NCBI RefSeq assembly: GCF_030816075.1
Contig: NZ_JAUSXO010000001.1
Location: 1,612,001-1,676,000 of the forward strand
Direction of reading: 5' to 3'
DNA: 64,000 bases
Origin: Arthrobacter agilis
GTDB taxonomy: Bacteria > Actinomycetota > Actinomycetes > Actinomycetales > Micrococcaceae
The notes below the pieces were generated by a model. It did no database searches and was not told where the DNA came from. It saw only the letters and a program-made list of their open reading frames with translations. Made by a program: the position numbers and the translations under genes. The stretch's first letter is position 1. Every line of letters starts with the position of its first letter. Of this stretch, positions 38,277-48,294 are shown piece after piece.

Positions 38277-38836
38277 TCGTTGACGCGTCCCAGGTACTCG
38301 CCCGTCCGGGTGTCGACCTTGACCTTGGTGCCGGTGCCGAGGAACAGCGGGACCTGGATCTCGTGGCCGGTCTCGACCGTGGCGGGCTTCGTGCCGCCGG
38401 TCGAACGATCGCCCTGGAGACCGGGCTCGGTGTAGGTGATCTCGAGCGTCACGGAGGCGGGCAGCTCGACGTAGAGGGGGGAGCCCTCGTGCATCGCGAT
38501 GGTGGCCATCTGGCTCTCGAGCATGAAGTTCGCCGCATTGCCGACGGTCTTGCCGGGCACCGTGATCTGGTCGTAGTCCGTGGTGTCCATGAAGACGAAG
38601 TCCTCGCCGTCCTTGTACAGGTACTGGTAGTCGCGACGGTCCACCGTGGCCGTCTCGATCTTCAGACCCGCGTTGAAGGTCTTGTCGACCACCTTGCCGG
38701 AGAGGATGTTGCGAAGCTTGGTGCGGACGAAGGCTCCACCCTTGCCGGGCTTGACGTGCTGGAACTCGAGGACGTTCCAGAGGTTGCCCTCGAGCTTCAG
38801 CACAGTGCCGTTCTTGATGTCGTTCGTGGTCGCCAC
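38273..38836 (-). CDS. efp: translation elongation factor P
   Basis: A 187-residue three-domain EF-P that rescues ribosomes stalled at polyproline. The N-terminal KOW-like domain starts [20 protein letters not shown]. The beta3-beta4 loop that carries the modified residue reads [14 protein letters not shown], with Lys33 at the tip, the actinobacterial form. The C-terminal signature [14 protein letters not shown] is intact. It heads the efp-nusB unit, downstream of aroB by 143 bp (38837-38979, no gene). Confidence 0.96.
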   Translation of the reverse strand: MATTNDIKNGTVLKLEGNLWNVLEFQHVKPGKGGAFVRTKLRNILSGKVVDKTFNAGLKIETATVDRRDYQYLYKDGEDFVFMDTTDYDQITVPGKTVGNAANFMLESQMATIAMHEGSPLYVELPASVTLEITYTEPGLQGDRSTGGTKPATVETGHEIQVPLFLGTGTKVKVDTRTGEYLGRVNE

Positions 38837-38979
38837 AGATTCACTTTCGTCGATGTCGCTGATGGATGGGCCGGCCGGGGCTCGGCGGGCGCGCGGAGGC
38901 GCGCCAAAAGTCCAGAGACCAGTCTACCCTGTGCGTCGCGGCGACCGGCTGGGCCCCGCCCGCCCACCCTGTCGACGGG

Positions 38980-40074
38980 TCAGGAGGCGATCTCCTGGTA
39001 GGCGGCGAACAGGAGCGAGGTGTCCGGGACCTCGAGCATGCCGGGGCGGCCGATGCCGTCGAGGACGACGAAGCGCAGCAGATCGCCCCGGGACTTCTTG
39101 TCGCGGCGCATGCCGTCGAGGAGCGCGGCCCACCGGTCGCGCCGGTAGGTGACGGGCAGGCCGAGCGACGCCAGGATGGTCCGGTGGCGGTCGGCGTCCG
39201 CGTCGCTCAGGCGCCCGACCATCCGGGAGAGCTCGGCGGCGAACACGAGACCCACCGACACGGCCGCGCCGTGCCGCCAGGAGTAGCGCTCGGCGAGCTC
39301 GATCGCGTGCCCGAGCGTGTGGCCGTAGTTGAGGTACTCACGGCGGCCCGCCTCGCGCAGGTCCTCCGAGACGATCCCGGCCTTCACCCGGATGGCGCGC
39401 TCCACGAGGTCCCGCAGCACGGGCGAGGTGGCATCCGTGGCCGCCGTCGTGTCCTGCTCGATGATGTCGAGGATGGCCGGGTCCGCGATGAAGCCGCACT
39501 TCACCACCTCGGCGAGCCCCGTGACGAGCTCGTTCGCCGGGAGCGTCGCCAGCGCGTCGAGATCCGCGAGGACGGCTGCGGGCGGGTGGAAGGACCCCAC
39601 GAGGTTCTTGCCCTCGGCCGTGTTGATGCCCGTCTTGCCGCCCACCGCTGCGTCGACCATGGCCAGGAGGCTCGTGGGCAGGTGGACCACACGCACGCCG
39701 CGGAGCCACGTCGCTGCGACGAAGCCACCGAGGTCCGTCACGGCGCCGCCGCCGACGGTCACGACGGCGTCGGAGCGGGTGAAGTCGTTCTGGCCGAGCA
39801 CCTGCCAGCAGAAGGCCGCCACCTGGATGTGCTTGCCCTCCTCGGCGTCGGGGATCTCCGCCGTCACGGCCGTGAAGCCCGCGTCGGCGAGTTCGGCGCG
39901 CACCGTGTCACCGGTGGTGCGGAGGGCCCGCGGATGGATGACGAGTACGCGGCGCACCCGTTCGCCGAGGATGCCGGGGAGCCGGCCGAGCAGTCCGCGG
40001 CCCACGACGACGTCGTAGCCGCCCTCGCCGGCACTGCCGGTCACCGGGATGATGGTTGGTTCGTCAGTGGCCAT
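38980..40074 (-). CDS. aroB: 3-dehydroquinate synthase
   Basis: A 364-residue NAD- and metal-dependent enzyme converting DAHP to 3-dehydroquinate in the shikimate pathway. Key blocks are [20 protein letters not shown] near 105, [36 protein letters not shown], and the metal ligands in [10 protein letters not shown] near 250. The ATG at 40074 ([10 protein letters not shown]) lies inside the aroK end, an 11-bp overlap. It is the last gene of the aro cluster. Confidence 0.96.
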   Translation of the reverse strand: MATDEPTIIPVTGSAGEGGYDVVVGRGLLGRLPGILGERVRRVLVIHPRALRTTGDTVRAELADAGFTAVTAEIPDAEEGKHIQVAAFCWQVLGQNDFTRSDAVVTVGGGAVTDLGGFVAATWLRGVRVVHLPTSLLAMVDAAVGGKTGINTAEGKNLVGSFHPPAAVLADLDALATLPANELVTGLAEVVKCGFIADPAILDIIEQDTTAATDATSPVLRDLVERAIRVKAGIVSEDLREAGRREYLNYGHTLGHAIELAERYSWRHGAAVSVGLVFAAELSRMVGRLSDADADRHRTILASLGLPVTYRRDRWAALLDGMRRDKKSRGDLLRFVVLDGIGRPGMLEVPDTSLLFAAYQEIAS

Positions 40075-40663
40075 TAGGGGTCGTCCCGCTCTCGTCGTCC
40101 AGGGTGTCGTTGGGGGTGTCGCTGGGGGTGTCGCTGGGGGTGTCGCTGGGGGTGTCGTGGTCCGCCAGGGCGCGGAGCACGGCATCGGTGGCGGCGCCGA
40201 CGCTCAGGCCGCGGGTGTCGACGACGGCGGTCGCCACCGCCGCGTACACGGGCCGCCGCGCGTCGTACAGTTCCTGCCACCGTTCGGCGGGCCGGCCGGC
40301 GAGGAGGGGGCGCCCGACGTCCCCGCTGATGCGCGGGAGGACGGTCGCCAGGTCCGTGTCGAGGAACACGACGACCGCGTCGGCGAGGAGTTCCCGTGTC
40401 CCGGGGTTGAGCACGGCCCCGCCGCCGAGGGAGACCACGACGCCGTCGCCCGTCAGCGCCTCGCCCACGACCTCCGCCTCGAGCCGGCGGAACGCCTGTT
40501 CTCCGCCGCGGGCGAAGATGCCGGGGATGCTGCCGTGCCGCTCGACGATCACCCGGTCCGTGTCGACGAAGCGCGCGTCCGTCCGCCGTGCGAGCATCCG
40601 GCCGACGGCGGACTTGCCCACGGCCATGGGCCCCACGAGGACCACCGGGCGGTTCCCCCGCAT
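40064..40663 (-). CDS. aroK: shikimate kinase with repeat-encoded C-terminal tail
   Basis: A 199-residue enzyme phosphorylating shikimate. The P-loop is [14 protein letters not shown] near residue 10, the shikimate site [16 protein letters not shown], and the GGGAVLNPG lid region follows. The conserved kinase ends about residue 170; the last 30 residues are DTPS-type repeats encoded by the 12-bp tandem repeat 40111-40158. Its ATG overlaps the aroC stop by one base (TGATG), and its stop overlaps aroB. The tail is not part of the known fold. Confidence 0.94.
   Translation of the reverse strand: MRGNRPVVLVGPMAVGKSAVGRMLARRTDARFVDTDRVIVERHGSIPGIFARGGEQAFRRLEAEVVGEALTGDGVVVSLGGGAVLNPGTRELLADAVVVFLDTDLATVLPRISGDVGRPLLAGRPAERWQELYDARRPVYAAVATAVVDTRGLSVGAATDAVLRALADHDTPSDTPSDTPSDTPNDTLDDESGTTPNGH
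40111..40158. repeat. four 12-bp tandem repeats at the 3' end of aroK
   Basis: Four consecutive copies of TGGGGGTGTCGC (last copy ending T) run from 40111 to 40158 on the plus strand. Being 12 bp, any change in copy number keeps the frame and adds or removes four residues (SDTP) in the AroK tail. Length variation between strains is likely. Confidence 0.85.
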
Positions 40664-41880
40664 CAGACTCCGGCGGAGTCCAGGAACTCCGGGATGTTCT
40701 CGAGGTAGCTGCGCAGGTTGCGGGCCGTCTCGGCCAGGGAGTCGCCGCCGAACTTCTCGGTGACGGCCTCGGCCAGGACGAGTGCCGTCATGGCCTCGGC
40801 GACGACGCCGGCGGCGGGCACCGCGCACACGTCCGAGCGCTGGTGGTGGGCGCGCGCTGCCGCTCCGGTGCTGACGTCGACGGTGCGCAGCGCGCGGGGC
40901 ACGGTCGCGATGGGCTTCATCGCGGCGCGCACGCGCAGCGCGTCACCGATGCTCATGCCGCCCTCGATGCCTCCGGCGCGGTTGGACAGGCGCACGATCT
41001 TGCCGTCGTCGTTCCGGATGATCTCGTCGTGCGCCGCGGTGCCGCGGCGGGCCGCCGTCTGGAAACCGTCGCCGACCTCCACCCCCTTGATGGCCTGGAT
41101 GCCCATCAGGGCGGCGGCCAGGCGGGAATCGAGCCTCCGGTCCCAGTGGACGTAACTGCCGAGTCCCGGCGGGAGCCCGTACGCGACCACCTCGACCACG
41201 CCGCCGAGCGTCTCGCCCTCCTTGTGGGCGGCGTCGACCTCGGCCACCATGGCGTCGGACGTGTCCCGGTGGAAGCAGCGCAGCGGGTCCGTGTCGAGGG
41301 CGATCACATCGCTCGGCACGGGCAGGGGTGCGTCCTCGGGGACCGAGACGGAGCCGATGGACACGGTGTGGCTGACGAGGCGGATGCCGAGGCCCGCGAG
41401 GAACTGCGCGGCGACGGTGCCGAGCGCCACCCGGGTGGCGGTCTCCCGGGCGCTGGCCCGCTCGAGGACGGGACGGGCCTCGTCGAAGCCGTACTTCTGC
41501 ATGCCGGTGAAGTCGGCGTGCCCGGGGCGGGGCCGGGTGAGGGGCGCATTGCGGGCGGAGGTGGCGAGTTCGGCCGCGTCGTCGCCCTCGACGGGGTCGG
41601 CCGACATGATCTTCTCCCACTTGGGCCATTCGGTGTTCGAGACCTCGATGGCCACGGGCCCGCCCTGCGTGATCCCGTGGCGGACGCCGCCGAGGATGCG
41701 GACCTCGTCCTGTTCGAACTTCATCCGGGCGCCGCGCCCGTAGCCGAGGCGGCGACGGGCGAGGGCCTCCTGCACGTCGGCGCTCGTGACGGCCACCCCC
41801 GCGGGCATCCCCTCGATGATCCCGACCACGGCGGGGCCGTGTGATTCTCCTGCCGTCAACCAACGCAACATGGTTTCCAT
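40663..41880 (-). CDS. aroC: chorismate synthase
   Basis: A 405-residue FMN-dependent enzyme making chorismate from EPSP. The N-terminal signature [20 protein letters not shown] is followed by [37 protein letters not shown] near 115 and [20 protein letters not shown] near 135 are also intact. The ATG at 41880 is used; an ATG three codons later (41871) is equally possible. It is separated from aroE by 23 bp. Confidence 0.96.
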   Translation of the reverse strand: METMLRWLTAGESHGPAVVGIIEGMPAGVAVTSADVQEALARRRLGYGRGARMKFEQDEVRILGGVRHGITQGGPVAIEVSNTEWPKWEKIMSADPVEGDDAAELATSARNAPLTRPRPGHADFTGMQKYGFDEARPVLERASARETATRVALGTVAAQFLAGLGIRLVSHTVSIGSVSVPEDAPLPVPSDVIALDTDPLRCFHRDTSDAMVAEVDAAHKEGETLGGVVEVVAYGLPPGLGSYVHWDRRLDSRLAAALMGIQAIKGVEVGDGFQTAARRGTAAHDEIIRNDDGKIVRLSNRAGGIEGGMSIGDALRVRAAMKPIATVPRALRTVDVSTGAAARAHHQRSDVCAVPAAGVVAEAMTALVLAEAVTEKFGGDSLAETARNLRSYLENIPEFLDSAGV

Positions 41881-41903
41881 ACTGCCATGCGGTGGCGCGT
41901 GGA

Positions 41904-42776
41904 TCAGCGCCGCACGGCCCCCACTGCGTCACACATCACCTCGAGGACGGCGCCCCGGTCCTGTGGCACGTCGGGGAAGAACAGGCGCACCTGCTCCACG
42001 GCCTGGTGGAGCAGCATGTCCAGGCCCGGGACGATCGTCCCGCCGGCGTGCTGCCAGGCATCGGCGAGGGTGCTGGGCCAGGGGTCGTAGGCCACGTCGA
42101 GCAGCGTCCCCTGCGTCCGGAAACAGGCGTCGGCCGCGAGGTCCACGGCCAGGGGGTCGGCCGCGCGGGGCGGCAGCGTGGAGATGACGACGTCGGCCGC
42201 GCGCACGGCCTCCGCGGCGTCCGGCCAGGGCAGGAGGACGACGTCGATGCCGAGGGCTGTGCCGATGCGCAGGAGGTCGGCCGCCGCGTCGGGCCGCCGG
42301 ACCGCCACGCGGACCGCGGGTGCTCCGAGCCGGGCGAGGCCGGCGACGGCCGCCGCGGCGGTGCCCCCGCCCCCGAGGACGACCGGCCCCCGGGGTCGCC
42401 GCACGCCGGCGGCGGCCAGGGCGTTGGCCACCCCGGCGACGTCGGTGTTGTGCCCGGTCAGCCGGGCGGGTCCGCCCGCGTGGTCGACGACGACCGTGTT
42501 GACGACCCCGAGGACAGCGGCCGGCTCCGTCGTGGCGTCGACGAGCCGCGCCATGGCGGCCTTGAGGGGCATGGTGACGGACAGGCCGCGCCAGCCGGTC
42601 GTGGAGCGCACGCCGGCGACGAAGGCGTCGAGGCCCGCCTCAGCGACGTCGATCGCCGTGTACGGGCACTCGATGCCGAGCGCCCGGTAGGCGGCCGCAT
42701 GCAGCTGGGGCGACTTCGAGTGCCCGATCGGCGACCCGATCACGGCGGCCCGGGCGGGCGCCGCGGGGGCGACCAC
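41904..42776 (-). CDS. aroE: shikimate dehydrogenase
   Basis: A 290-residue NADP-dependent enzyme reducing 3-dehydroshikimate. The substrate domain starts [20 protein letters not shown], with [14 protein letters not shown] (catalytic Lys) and [11 protein letters not shown]. The NADP-binding loop is [20 protein letters not shown]. The C-terminus is [10 protein letters not shown]. It follows mltG by 12 bp. In many actinobacteria aroE sits in this same alaS-ruvX-mltG-aroE-aroC order. Confidence 0.93.
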   Translation of the reverse strand: MVAPAAPARAAVIGSPIGHSKSPQLHAAAYRALGIECPYTAIDVAEAGLDAFVAGVRSTTGWRGLSVTMPLKAAMARLVDATTEPAAVLGVVNTVVVDHAGGPARLTGHNTDVAGVANALAAAGVRRPRGPVVLGGGGTAAAAVAGLARLGAPAVRVAVRRPDAAADLLRIGTALGIDVVLLPWPDAAEAVRAADVVISTLPPRAADPLAVDLAADACFRTQGTLLDVAYDPWPSTLADAWQHAGGTIVPGLDMLLHQAVEQVRLFFPDVPQDRGAVLEVMCDAVGAVRR

Positions 42777-42788
42777 CTACCGGCCCAC

Positions 42789-44009
42789 CTAGTCGCACCG
42801 ACCGGGATGGTCCGTGCACCACGCCAGGTACTCGTCCACGTAGCGCAGGTGCTCCGCGTACGTCTCGGAGAACTTGGTCTCGCCGGTGTCGAGGTCCACC
42901 GTCACCCAGAAGTAGAACGGCACGTCCGCGGGATTGACCGTCGCGTCGATGGCGTCGTCGCCGGGAGACCCGATGGGGCCCTTCGGCAGTCCCGGGTTCG
43001 CGTAGGTGTTGTACGGGTTGGAGGTGTCCTGCTTCTCCTCGTCCGTGATCTGGTAGCTGCGCTTGCCGAGACCGTAGGTGACGGTCGCGTCGGACTGGAT
43101 GAAGCCGCTGGTCTCGGTGTTGCCCGGCGTGAGCCGGTTGTTGATGGCGCCTGCCACCGTGGCGTAGTCGCCCTGCTGGGCCTCGGCCTGCACGATGCTC
43201 GCGATGGTCAGGATCCGGTACTGCTCGGCCGGGTCGGTCACGCCGTCGTCCGCGAGGCGGTCCGTGGTGGCCTTGACCATCTCCGTGATGATGTCGGTGG
43301 CGCTCGCGTCGACGTCGAAGCGGTACTCCCCCGGGTGCAGGTAGCCCTCGAGCGAGAGGGCCTGCGGCGGGAGGCCGAACTGGGTGGGTGCGGCGGCGAG
43401 GGCGTCGAACTCGGCCCGCGGGATGCCGGTGGAGGTGCTGAGGATGTCGAAGACCTCGCCCTGGCGGAGGTCGCGGGCCACGGCCGCGTAGGAGACGAGC
43501 GAGGGGTCGTCGCCGAGGAGCGCTTCCGCGGCGTCGGCGGCGGGCATCTGCAGGCGCATCTCGTACTCGCCCGGCTGGACCTCGCGGCCGTCCGCGATGG
43601 CCGCGAGGGCCTCGACGAAGGTCTCGGAATCGGCGACGATGTCCGCGCTCTCGAGCCCGGTGCCGATGGCGAGTGCTCCGGCGCCCTCGGTGACGGAGAA
43701 GACGGTCTCCTCGCCGCCCGGGCCGGCGTAGTCGGTGACGTCGTTCAGGCCGAGCATGTCCCGCAGCATGAGTGCCACGCCGTAGACGGTGCCCGCGAAG
43801 AGCAGGAGGACCACGAGCATGACGACGGTGCGCCTCAGGCGCCTGCGCTTCTTGGCCTTCGCCGACTGGGGCCGGCGGCCGCGGCGGGGTGCCTCCTGGT
43901 CCGCGAAGAACTGCTCGACGGGTGCGGGGTGGGCGTAGCCGTCGTCGTAGGCGGCGCGCTGCTCGTCGGATTCATGGGACGAAGGGGAATGGCGGGTACG
44001 GTTATTCAC
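42789..44009 (-). CDS. mltG: endolytic murein transglycosylase MltG
   Basis: A 406-residue membrane-anchored enzyme that cuts nascent glycan strands and so helps terminate their growth. A polar cytoplasmic N-terminus (about 1-55, basic KAKKRRRLRR) is followed by one helix (TVVMLVVLLLFAGTVYGVAL). A LysM-like segment and the YceG domain come next. The catalytic Glu lies in LTIASIVQAEAQQGDYATVA near 280; SNPYNTYANPGLPKGPIGSP is also conserved. Its start overlaps the ruvX stop by 4 bp. Confidence 0.92.
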   Translation of the reverse strand: MNNRTRHSPSSHESDEQRAAYDDGYAHPAPVEQFFADQEAPRRGRRPQSAKAKKRRRLRRTVVMLVVLLLFAGTVYGVALMLRDMLGLNDVTDYAGPGGEETVFSVTEGAGALAIGTGLESADIVADSETFVEALAAIADGREVQPGEYEMRLQMPAADAAEALLGDDPSLVSYAAVARDLRQGEVFDILSTSTGIPRAEFDALAAAPTQFGLPPQALSLEGYLHPGEYRFDVDASATDIITEMVKATTDRLADDGVTDPAEQYRILTIASIVQAEAQQGDYATVAGAINNRLTPGNTETSGFIQSDATVTYGLGKRSYQITDEEKQDTSNPYNTYANPGLPKGPIGSPGDDAIDATVNPADVPFYFWVTVDLDTGETKFSETYAEHLRYVDEYLAWCTDHPGRCD

Positions 44010-44623
44010 GACTCCGGATTCCTCCTGCTGGGTGAACTGTCCTTGATAACCGGCTCCTCTGTAGGGGTCAGCAATGGGCCCTGGGCGCCCTCTGCGTCAC
44101 GCACAGGAACCGGATCCCCCACGTCCCGTCCGAGTGAACGTTGCGTGTCGATGGCATGCTGGAGAATTTCGACAGCTGCCACCTGGTCAACAACCTTACG
44201 ATGCTCGCGGCTGCTCAGACCAGCCGCGTGCAGCGAGCGGTGGGCCGAGACGGTGCTCAGCCGCTCGTCCACCAAGCGTACCGGTACCGGCAGGGCCTGT
44301 CGCTGGAGTTCCCCGACGACCAGCGCGGCATAGGTCCGCGCCATCTCCGCCGACGCGCCCTCCCTGCCGCTGAGGTTCCGGGGGAGCCCGACGACGATCT
44401 GCACAGCGCCGCGTTCGACGGCCTCGCGCACCAGGATCCGTACGTCGCTGTTCTTGCGCGCATCGCGCTTGAGCGTGCGGATGGGCGTGGCGAGGAGCCC
44501 GTCCCGGTCGCAGCCGGCCAGTCCCACGCGGACCTGCCCGACGTCGACGCCGAGCTTCGGCCCCCGCGGGTAGGGGGCGGGGGCGTCCATGCCGGTCCCC
44601 GCTCCCCCGCCGTCGCCCGCCAC
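44006..44623 (-). CDS. ruvX: Holliday junction resolvase-like protein RuvX (YqgF)
   Basis: A 205-residue RNase H-fold protein. Motifs are LGVDVGQVRVGLAGCDRDGL (first Asp), the IVVGLPRNLSGREGASAEMA block and VRLVDERLSTVSAHRSLHAA with DE/ST. YqgF proteins act in 16S rRNA 5'-end processing or as Holliday junction nucleases depending on species. The C-terminal 30 residues after RSLGRD are not conserved. An ATG at 44590 (MDAPAPYPRG) could be the start instead. It lies eight bases after alaS. Confidence 0.88.
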   Translation of the reverse strand: MAGDGGGAGTGMDAPAPYPRGPKLGVDVGQVRVGLAGCDRDGLLATPIRTLKRDARKNSDVRILVREAVERGAVQIVVGLPRNLSGREGASAEMARTYAALVVGELQRQALPVPVRLVDERLSTVSAHRSLHAAGLSSREHRKVVDQVAAVEILQHAIDTQRSLGRDVGDPVPVRDAEGAQGPLLTPTEEPVIKDSSPSRRNPES

Positions 44624-44631
44624 CGGGGCCG

Positions 44632-47310
44632 TCAGCGTTCCGCCACGGCGGTGCGGATGGCGGACAGCGCCTCGGGGATCCGTGAAGCGTCCGACCCGCC
44701 GCCCTGCGCGACGTCGTCCTTGCCACCGCCGCCGCCACCGAGGATCTTCGCGGCGGTGCGCACCAGCGCGCCGGCCTTCACGCCGGCGCCGCGGGCGGCC
44801 TCGTTGGTCGCGACGAGCACGAGCGGGCGGTCCTGGGAGACGGCCGTCGCGGCGACGACTGCAGCATCCGAGCCGAGCCGGCCGCGCAGATCGAGCACGA
44901 GCGTCCGCAGGTCGTCCGCGCCGCTCACCTCGCCGGCGTCGTGCGCGATGAGGCGCACGCCGTCGACGTCCACAGCGGTGTCGACCAGCGAACCGGCGGC
45001 GGCGGCGAGCTGTTCCTTGCGGAGCTTCTCGAGCTCCCGCTCGGCGGTCTTGAGCCTGGCCAGGGTCGCCGAGAGCCGCTCGGGGAGCTGCGCGGACGGC
45101 ACCTTCAGCATGTCGGAGAGCTCCGAGACGAGTGCCCGCTCGGCGGCCAGGTGACGGAAGGCGTCCAGGCCCACGAGGGCCTCCACGCGCCGGTTGCCCG
45201 ACCCGACGGACTGCTCGCCCAGCAGCGTGAGGCTTCCGATGAGCGACGTCGATGCCACGTGCGTGCCGCCGCAGAGTTCCCGCGAGAACTCGGCGTTCAT
45301 CTCGACCACGCGGACGGTGTCGCCGTACGCCTCGCCGAAGAGGGCGGTCGCCCCGAGCGCCTTCGCGTCGGCGAGGGACATGATCTTCGTCTCGACCTCG
45401 TAGTTGTTGCGGATCGCGATGTTGGAGACCTCCTCGATCTCCGACCGTGCGGCGGCGCTGATGCCTTCGCCCCAGGAGAAGTCGAAGCGCAGGTACCCGG
45501 CCTTGTTGAAGGACCCGCGCTGGAGGGCCTCCGGGCCGAGGATCTCGTGGAGGGCGGCGTGGACGATGTGCGTGCCGGAGTGGGCCTGCTCCCCCGCGTG
45601 CCGGCGCTGGCGGTCGACGGCGGCGATCACCCGGGCACCCTGTGCCACCTCGCCCTCACGGACGACGGCCCGGTGGACGCTGAGCCCCTTGATCGGCCGC
45701 TGCACGTCGAGGACCTCGATCACGAAGCCGTCGCCCGTGATGAGCCCGACGTCGGCCGCCTGGCCGCCCGCCTCCGCGTAGAACGGGGTCTGGTCGAGCA
45801 CGATCTCGATCTCGTCGCCCTGGAGGGCGCTGGGGATCGACTGGCCCTTCGTCAGCACGCCGATGATGGTCGCCTCGGAGGTGAGCTCGTCGTAGCCGGT
45901 GAACACGGTCTGTCCGCGGCCGAGGAGCTCGGTGAAGACCGAGAGATCGGCGTGGCCGGCCTTCTTGCCCCGGGCGTCCGCCTGGGCACGCTGGCGCTGT
46001 TCGAGCATGAGGGACCGGAAGCCCTCCGCGTCGACCGCCAAGCCCGCCTCCTCCGCCATCTCGAGGGTCAGGTCGATCGGGAAGCCGTAGGTGTCGTGCA
46101 GGGTGAAGGCGTCCTGCCCGGACAGCGGGCGCTCCTCGGCCAGCGACTCGCGGACCGCTTCCTCGAGCCGTGCGGTGCCCGAGGCGATGGTGCGCAGGAA
46201 CGCCTTCTCCTCGGCGTAGGCGATGCGGCTGATCCGTTCGAAGTCCTTCTCGACCTCCGGGTAGACACCCTTCATGGCATCGCGCGACGCCGGCAGGAGC
46301 TCCGGCAGGCAGGCCTTCTCCACGCCGAGCAGGCGCATCGCACGGACGGCCCGGCGGATGAGGCGGCGCAGCACGTAGCCGCGGCCCTCGTTCGAGGGCG
46401 TCACGCCGTCGGCGATGAGCATCAGGGAGGAGCGGATGTGGTCGGCGACCACGCGCATCCGGACGTCGTCCGTGTGGTGCGGGTCCTCGGGCGACTCGGC
46501 GCTCGTGTAGGTCTTCCCGCTGAGCGCTGCGGCCCGGTCGAGCACGGGGCGGACCTGGTCCGTCTCGTACATGTTCTCGACGCCCTGGAGGATCATCGCG
46601 AGGCGCTCGAGCCCGAGGCCCGTGTCGATGTTCTTCTTGGGCAGTTCCCCGAGGATCTGGAAGTCGTCCTTGCCGGTGCCTTCGCCGCGCTGGTACTGCA
46701 TGAAGACGAGGTTCCAGATCTCCACGTAGCGGGTGTCGTCCGCCTCCGGGCCGCCGTCGACGCCGTAGGCGGGGCCGCGGTCGTAGAAGATCTCGGAGCA
46801 GGGGCCGGCAGGGCCGGGCTGGCCCGTGGACCAGTAGTTGTCCTTCTTGCCCATCTTCTGGATGCGCTCGGCGGGCACGCCGATGCTGTCGCGCCAGATC
46901 TCCAGCGCTTCCTCGTCCTCGTGGTAGACGGTGATCCAGAGCCGCTCCGCCGGCAGGCCGAAGCCGCCCTCGGACACGTCGCTGGTGAGCAGGGTCCATG
47001 CCAGGCGGATGGCCTCGGCCTTGAAGTAGTCCCCGAACGAGAAGTTGCCGCACATCTGGAAGAACGTCCCGTGGCGGGCGGTCTTGCCGACCTCCTCGAT
47101 GTCACCGGTGCGGATGCACTTCTGGACGCTCGTGGCCCGGGCGTAGGGGGCGACCTCGCGCGCGGTCAGGTACGGGATGAACGGCACCATCCCGGCGACG
47201 GTGAACAGCAGCGACGGGTCGGAGGAGATCAGCGACGCCGAGGGCACGACCGTGTGCCCGTTCTTCTCGAAGTAGCTCAGCCAGCGGCTGGCGATCTCGT
47301 GGGACTTCAT
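44632..47310 (-). CDS. alaS: alanine-tRNA ligase
   Basis: An 892-residue class II aminoacyl-tRNA synthetase charging tRNA-Ala. The catalytic domain begins KSHEIASRWLSYFEKNGHTV, with PYARATSVQKCIRTGDIEEV and MCGNFSFGDYFK. The editing domain supplies zinc-type ligands in HAGEQAHSGTHIVHAALHEI near 560 and LCGGTHVASTS near 680. The C-Ala domain with GGGGKDDVAQGGG ends the protein. Length is normal. It leads the alaS-ruvX-mltG-aro series; the 157-bp upstream gap (47311-47467) has no gene. Confidence 0.97.
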   Translation of the reverse strand: MKSHEIASRWLSYFEKNGHTVVPSASLISSDPSLLFTVAGMVPFIPYLTAREVAPYARATSVQKCIRTGDIEEVGKTARHGTFFQMCGNFSFGDYFKAEAIRLAWTLLTSDVSEGGFGLPAERLWITVYHEDEEALEIWRDSIGVPAERIQKMGKKDNYWSTGQPGPAGPCSEIFYDRGPAYGVDGGPEADDTRYVEIWNLVFMQYQRGEGTGKDDFQILGELPKKNIDTGLGLERLAMILQGVENMYETDQVRPVLDRAAALSGKTYTSAESPEDPHHTDDVRMRVVADHIRSSLMLIADGVTPSNEGRGYVLRRLIRRAVRAMRLLGVEKACLPELLPASRDAMKGVYPEVEKDFERISRIAYAEEKAFLRTIASGTARLEEAVRESLAEERPLSGQDAFTLHDTYGFPIDLTLEMAEEAGLAVDAEGFRSLMLEQRQRAQADARGKKAGHADLSVFTELLGRGQTVFTGYDELTSEATIIGVLTKGQSIPSALQGDEIEIVLDQTPFYAEAGGQAADVGLITGDGFVIEVLDVQRPIKGLSVHRAVVREGEVAQGARVIAAVDRQRRHAGEQAHSGTHIVHAALHEILGPEALQRGSFNKAGYLRFDFSWGEGISAAARSEIEEVSNIAIRNNYEVETKIMSLADAKALGATALFGEAYGDTVRVVEMNAEFSRELCGGTHVASTSLIGSLTLLGEQSVGSGNRRVEALVGLDAFRHLAAERALVSELSDMLKVPSAQLPERLSATLARLKTAERELEKLRKEQLAAAAGSLVDTAVDVDGVRLIAHDAGEVSGADDLRTLVLDLRGRLGSDAAVVAATAVSQDRPLVLVATNEAARGAGVKAGALVRTAAKILGGGGGGKDDVAQGGGSDASRIPEALSAIRTAVAER

Positions 47311-47467
47311 GGGTCAATCCTTCGGTGAGGGGGCGGGTCGCGATGCGGCGTGGGGCCGGCGGGCTCGGGGCGGCGTCGCCCGTGGCAGGGGACGGCTCGG
47401 TGCCTTCCGGCGCCGGAAGGGTCCGGGAGGCACCGGGAGGCACTGCGGGAGCAGGCCCGTGCCGTAC

Positions 47468-47749
47468 CTAGCGGAGGGAGCGGCGGGACGCGGGAGCGGC
47501 GTCGCCGGGGGCGTCCGGTGTGGCGGGGGCCGCGGGGGCTTCGACGCCGAGCGCCGCGCGGAGGTCGTTCTCACGCTCGCTCATGGCGGACCGGAGGGCG
47601 TCGGCGAAATCGGCGATGCTGTCGCTGATCTGGCCGACCGCGCGGTTCAGGCCCTCGGGGCCGAGGGTGGACTTCGCCTGGGACACCTTGCGGACGGCGA
47701 CGACGCCGATCGTGACGCCGGCGGCAAGCCAGAACACTCTTCTGATCAT
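47468..47749 (-). CDS. small membrane-associated protein upstream of alaS
   Basis: A 93-residue protein with one N-terminal helix (MIRRVFWLAAGVTIGVVAVR), an amphipathic middle (LNRAVGQISDSIADFADALR) and an Ala/Pro-rich tail. Such a protein, paired with a DUF948 protein, is regularly found between rpsD and alaS in actinobacteria. The two may form a membrane scaffold; the function is unknown. It lies 23 bp downstream of the DUF948 gene on the same strand. Confidence 0.7.
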   Translation of the reverse strand: MIRRVFWLAAGVTIGVVAVRKVSQAKSTLGPEGLNRAVGQISDSIADFADALRSAMSERENDLRAALGVEAPAAPATPDAPGDAAPASRRSLR

Positions 47750-47772
47750 CGTTCTCTCCGGTTCGTTGGGGG

Positions 47773-48147
47773 CTAGCGGCTGCGGCGGCGGCGTGCGGGG
47801 GACGTACGGCCGGCGAGGGCCGTGCGAACGCCGTACGAGAACGCGGACACCTTGATGAGCGGTGCGCCGATCGTCGCGGCGACCAGCGACGACAGGGCGG
47901 AGATGTTGGCCGAGGCGTCCGACACGTTCGAGGTTATGCCGTCGACCGCCTTCAGCTGCTGGTGCGTGGTGCTCACGGTGCTCGTGACCTCCCCGATCAG
48001 CGGGGTGGTCTCGTCGGTGACGGTGCGGATGGCCTTGCGCAGCTCGTCGAACACGCGACCGAGCTTCCAGATGGGCACGGCCAGCAGCAGGACCAGGACG
48101 GCGAACACGCCAGCAGCTATCAGGCCGGCAATATCTCCACCTGACAT
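47773..48147 (-). CDS. DUF948 domain-containing membrane protein
   Basis: A 124-residue protein with one helix (GLIAAGVFAVLVLLLAVPIW) followed by a long amphipathic coiled-coil-like region (LRKAIRTVTDETTPLIGEVT, then VSDASANISALSSLVAA) typical of DUF948. The tail is basic. It probably associates with the small protein encoded next. Its promoter must lie in 48148-48220, before the rpsD terminator. Confidence 0.8.
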   Translation of the reverse strand: MSGGDIAGLIAAGVFAVLVLLLAVPIWKLGRVFDELRKAIRTVTDETTPLIGEVTSTVSTTHQQLKAVDGITSNVSDASANISALSSLVAATIGAPLIKVSAFSYGVRTALAGRTSPARRRRSR

Positions 48148-48220
48148 GGGCGGTCTCCTTTACGCAGGGGCCGCCTTCGAAGGGCGGGCATCGGAATCTT
48201 GCTCCTAGTACCTTACAGAA

Positions 48221-48254
48221 CGAAGAGCCCGTGGCGGGTGCCACGGGCTCTTCG
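48221..48254 (-). terminator. rho-independent-like terminator after rpsD
   Basis: CGAAGAGCCCGTGG (48221-48234) and CCACGGGCTCTTCG (48241-48254) form a perfect 14-pair stem with a six-base loop. It lies 40 bp past the rpsD stop. On the minus strand it is followed by TTCTGT only, so the T-tract is weak, but the stem is very stable. Confidence 0.8.
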
Positions 48255-48294
48255 TGCTGCTCTCCCGGCGGATCGCTCCGGACGGGCGGGGCGA

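Noticed and set aside
40111-40158. Short regular repeats considered as CRISPR-like
   Set aside because: Units are contiguous 12-mers without spacers and lie in frame in aroK, so they are a coding tandem repeat.
41841-44333. Long plus-strand frame antisense to aroE and mltG
   Set aside because: Same shadow pattern; both opposite genes have catalytic motifs.
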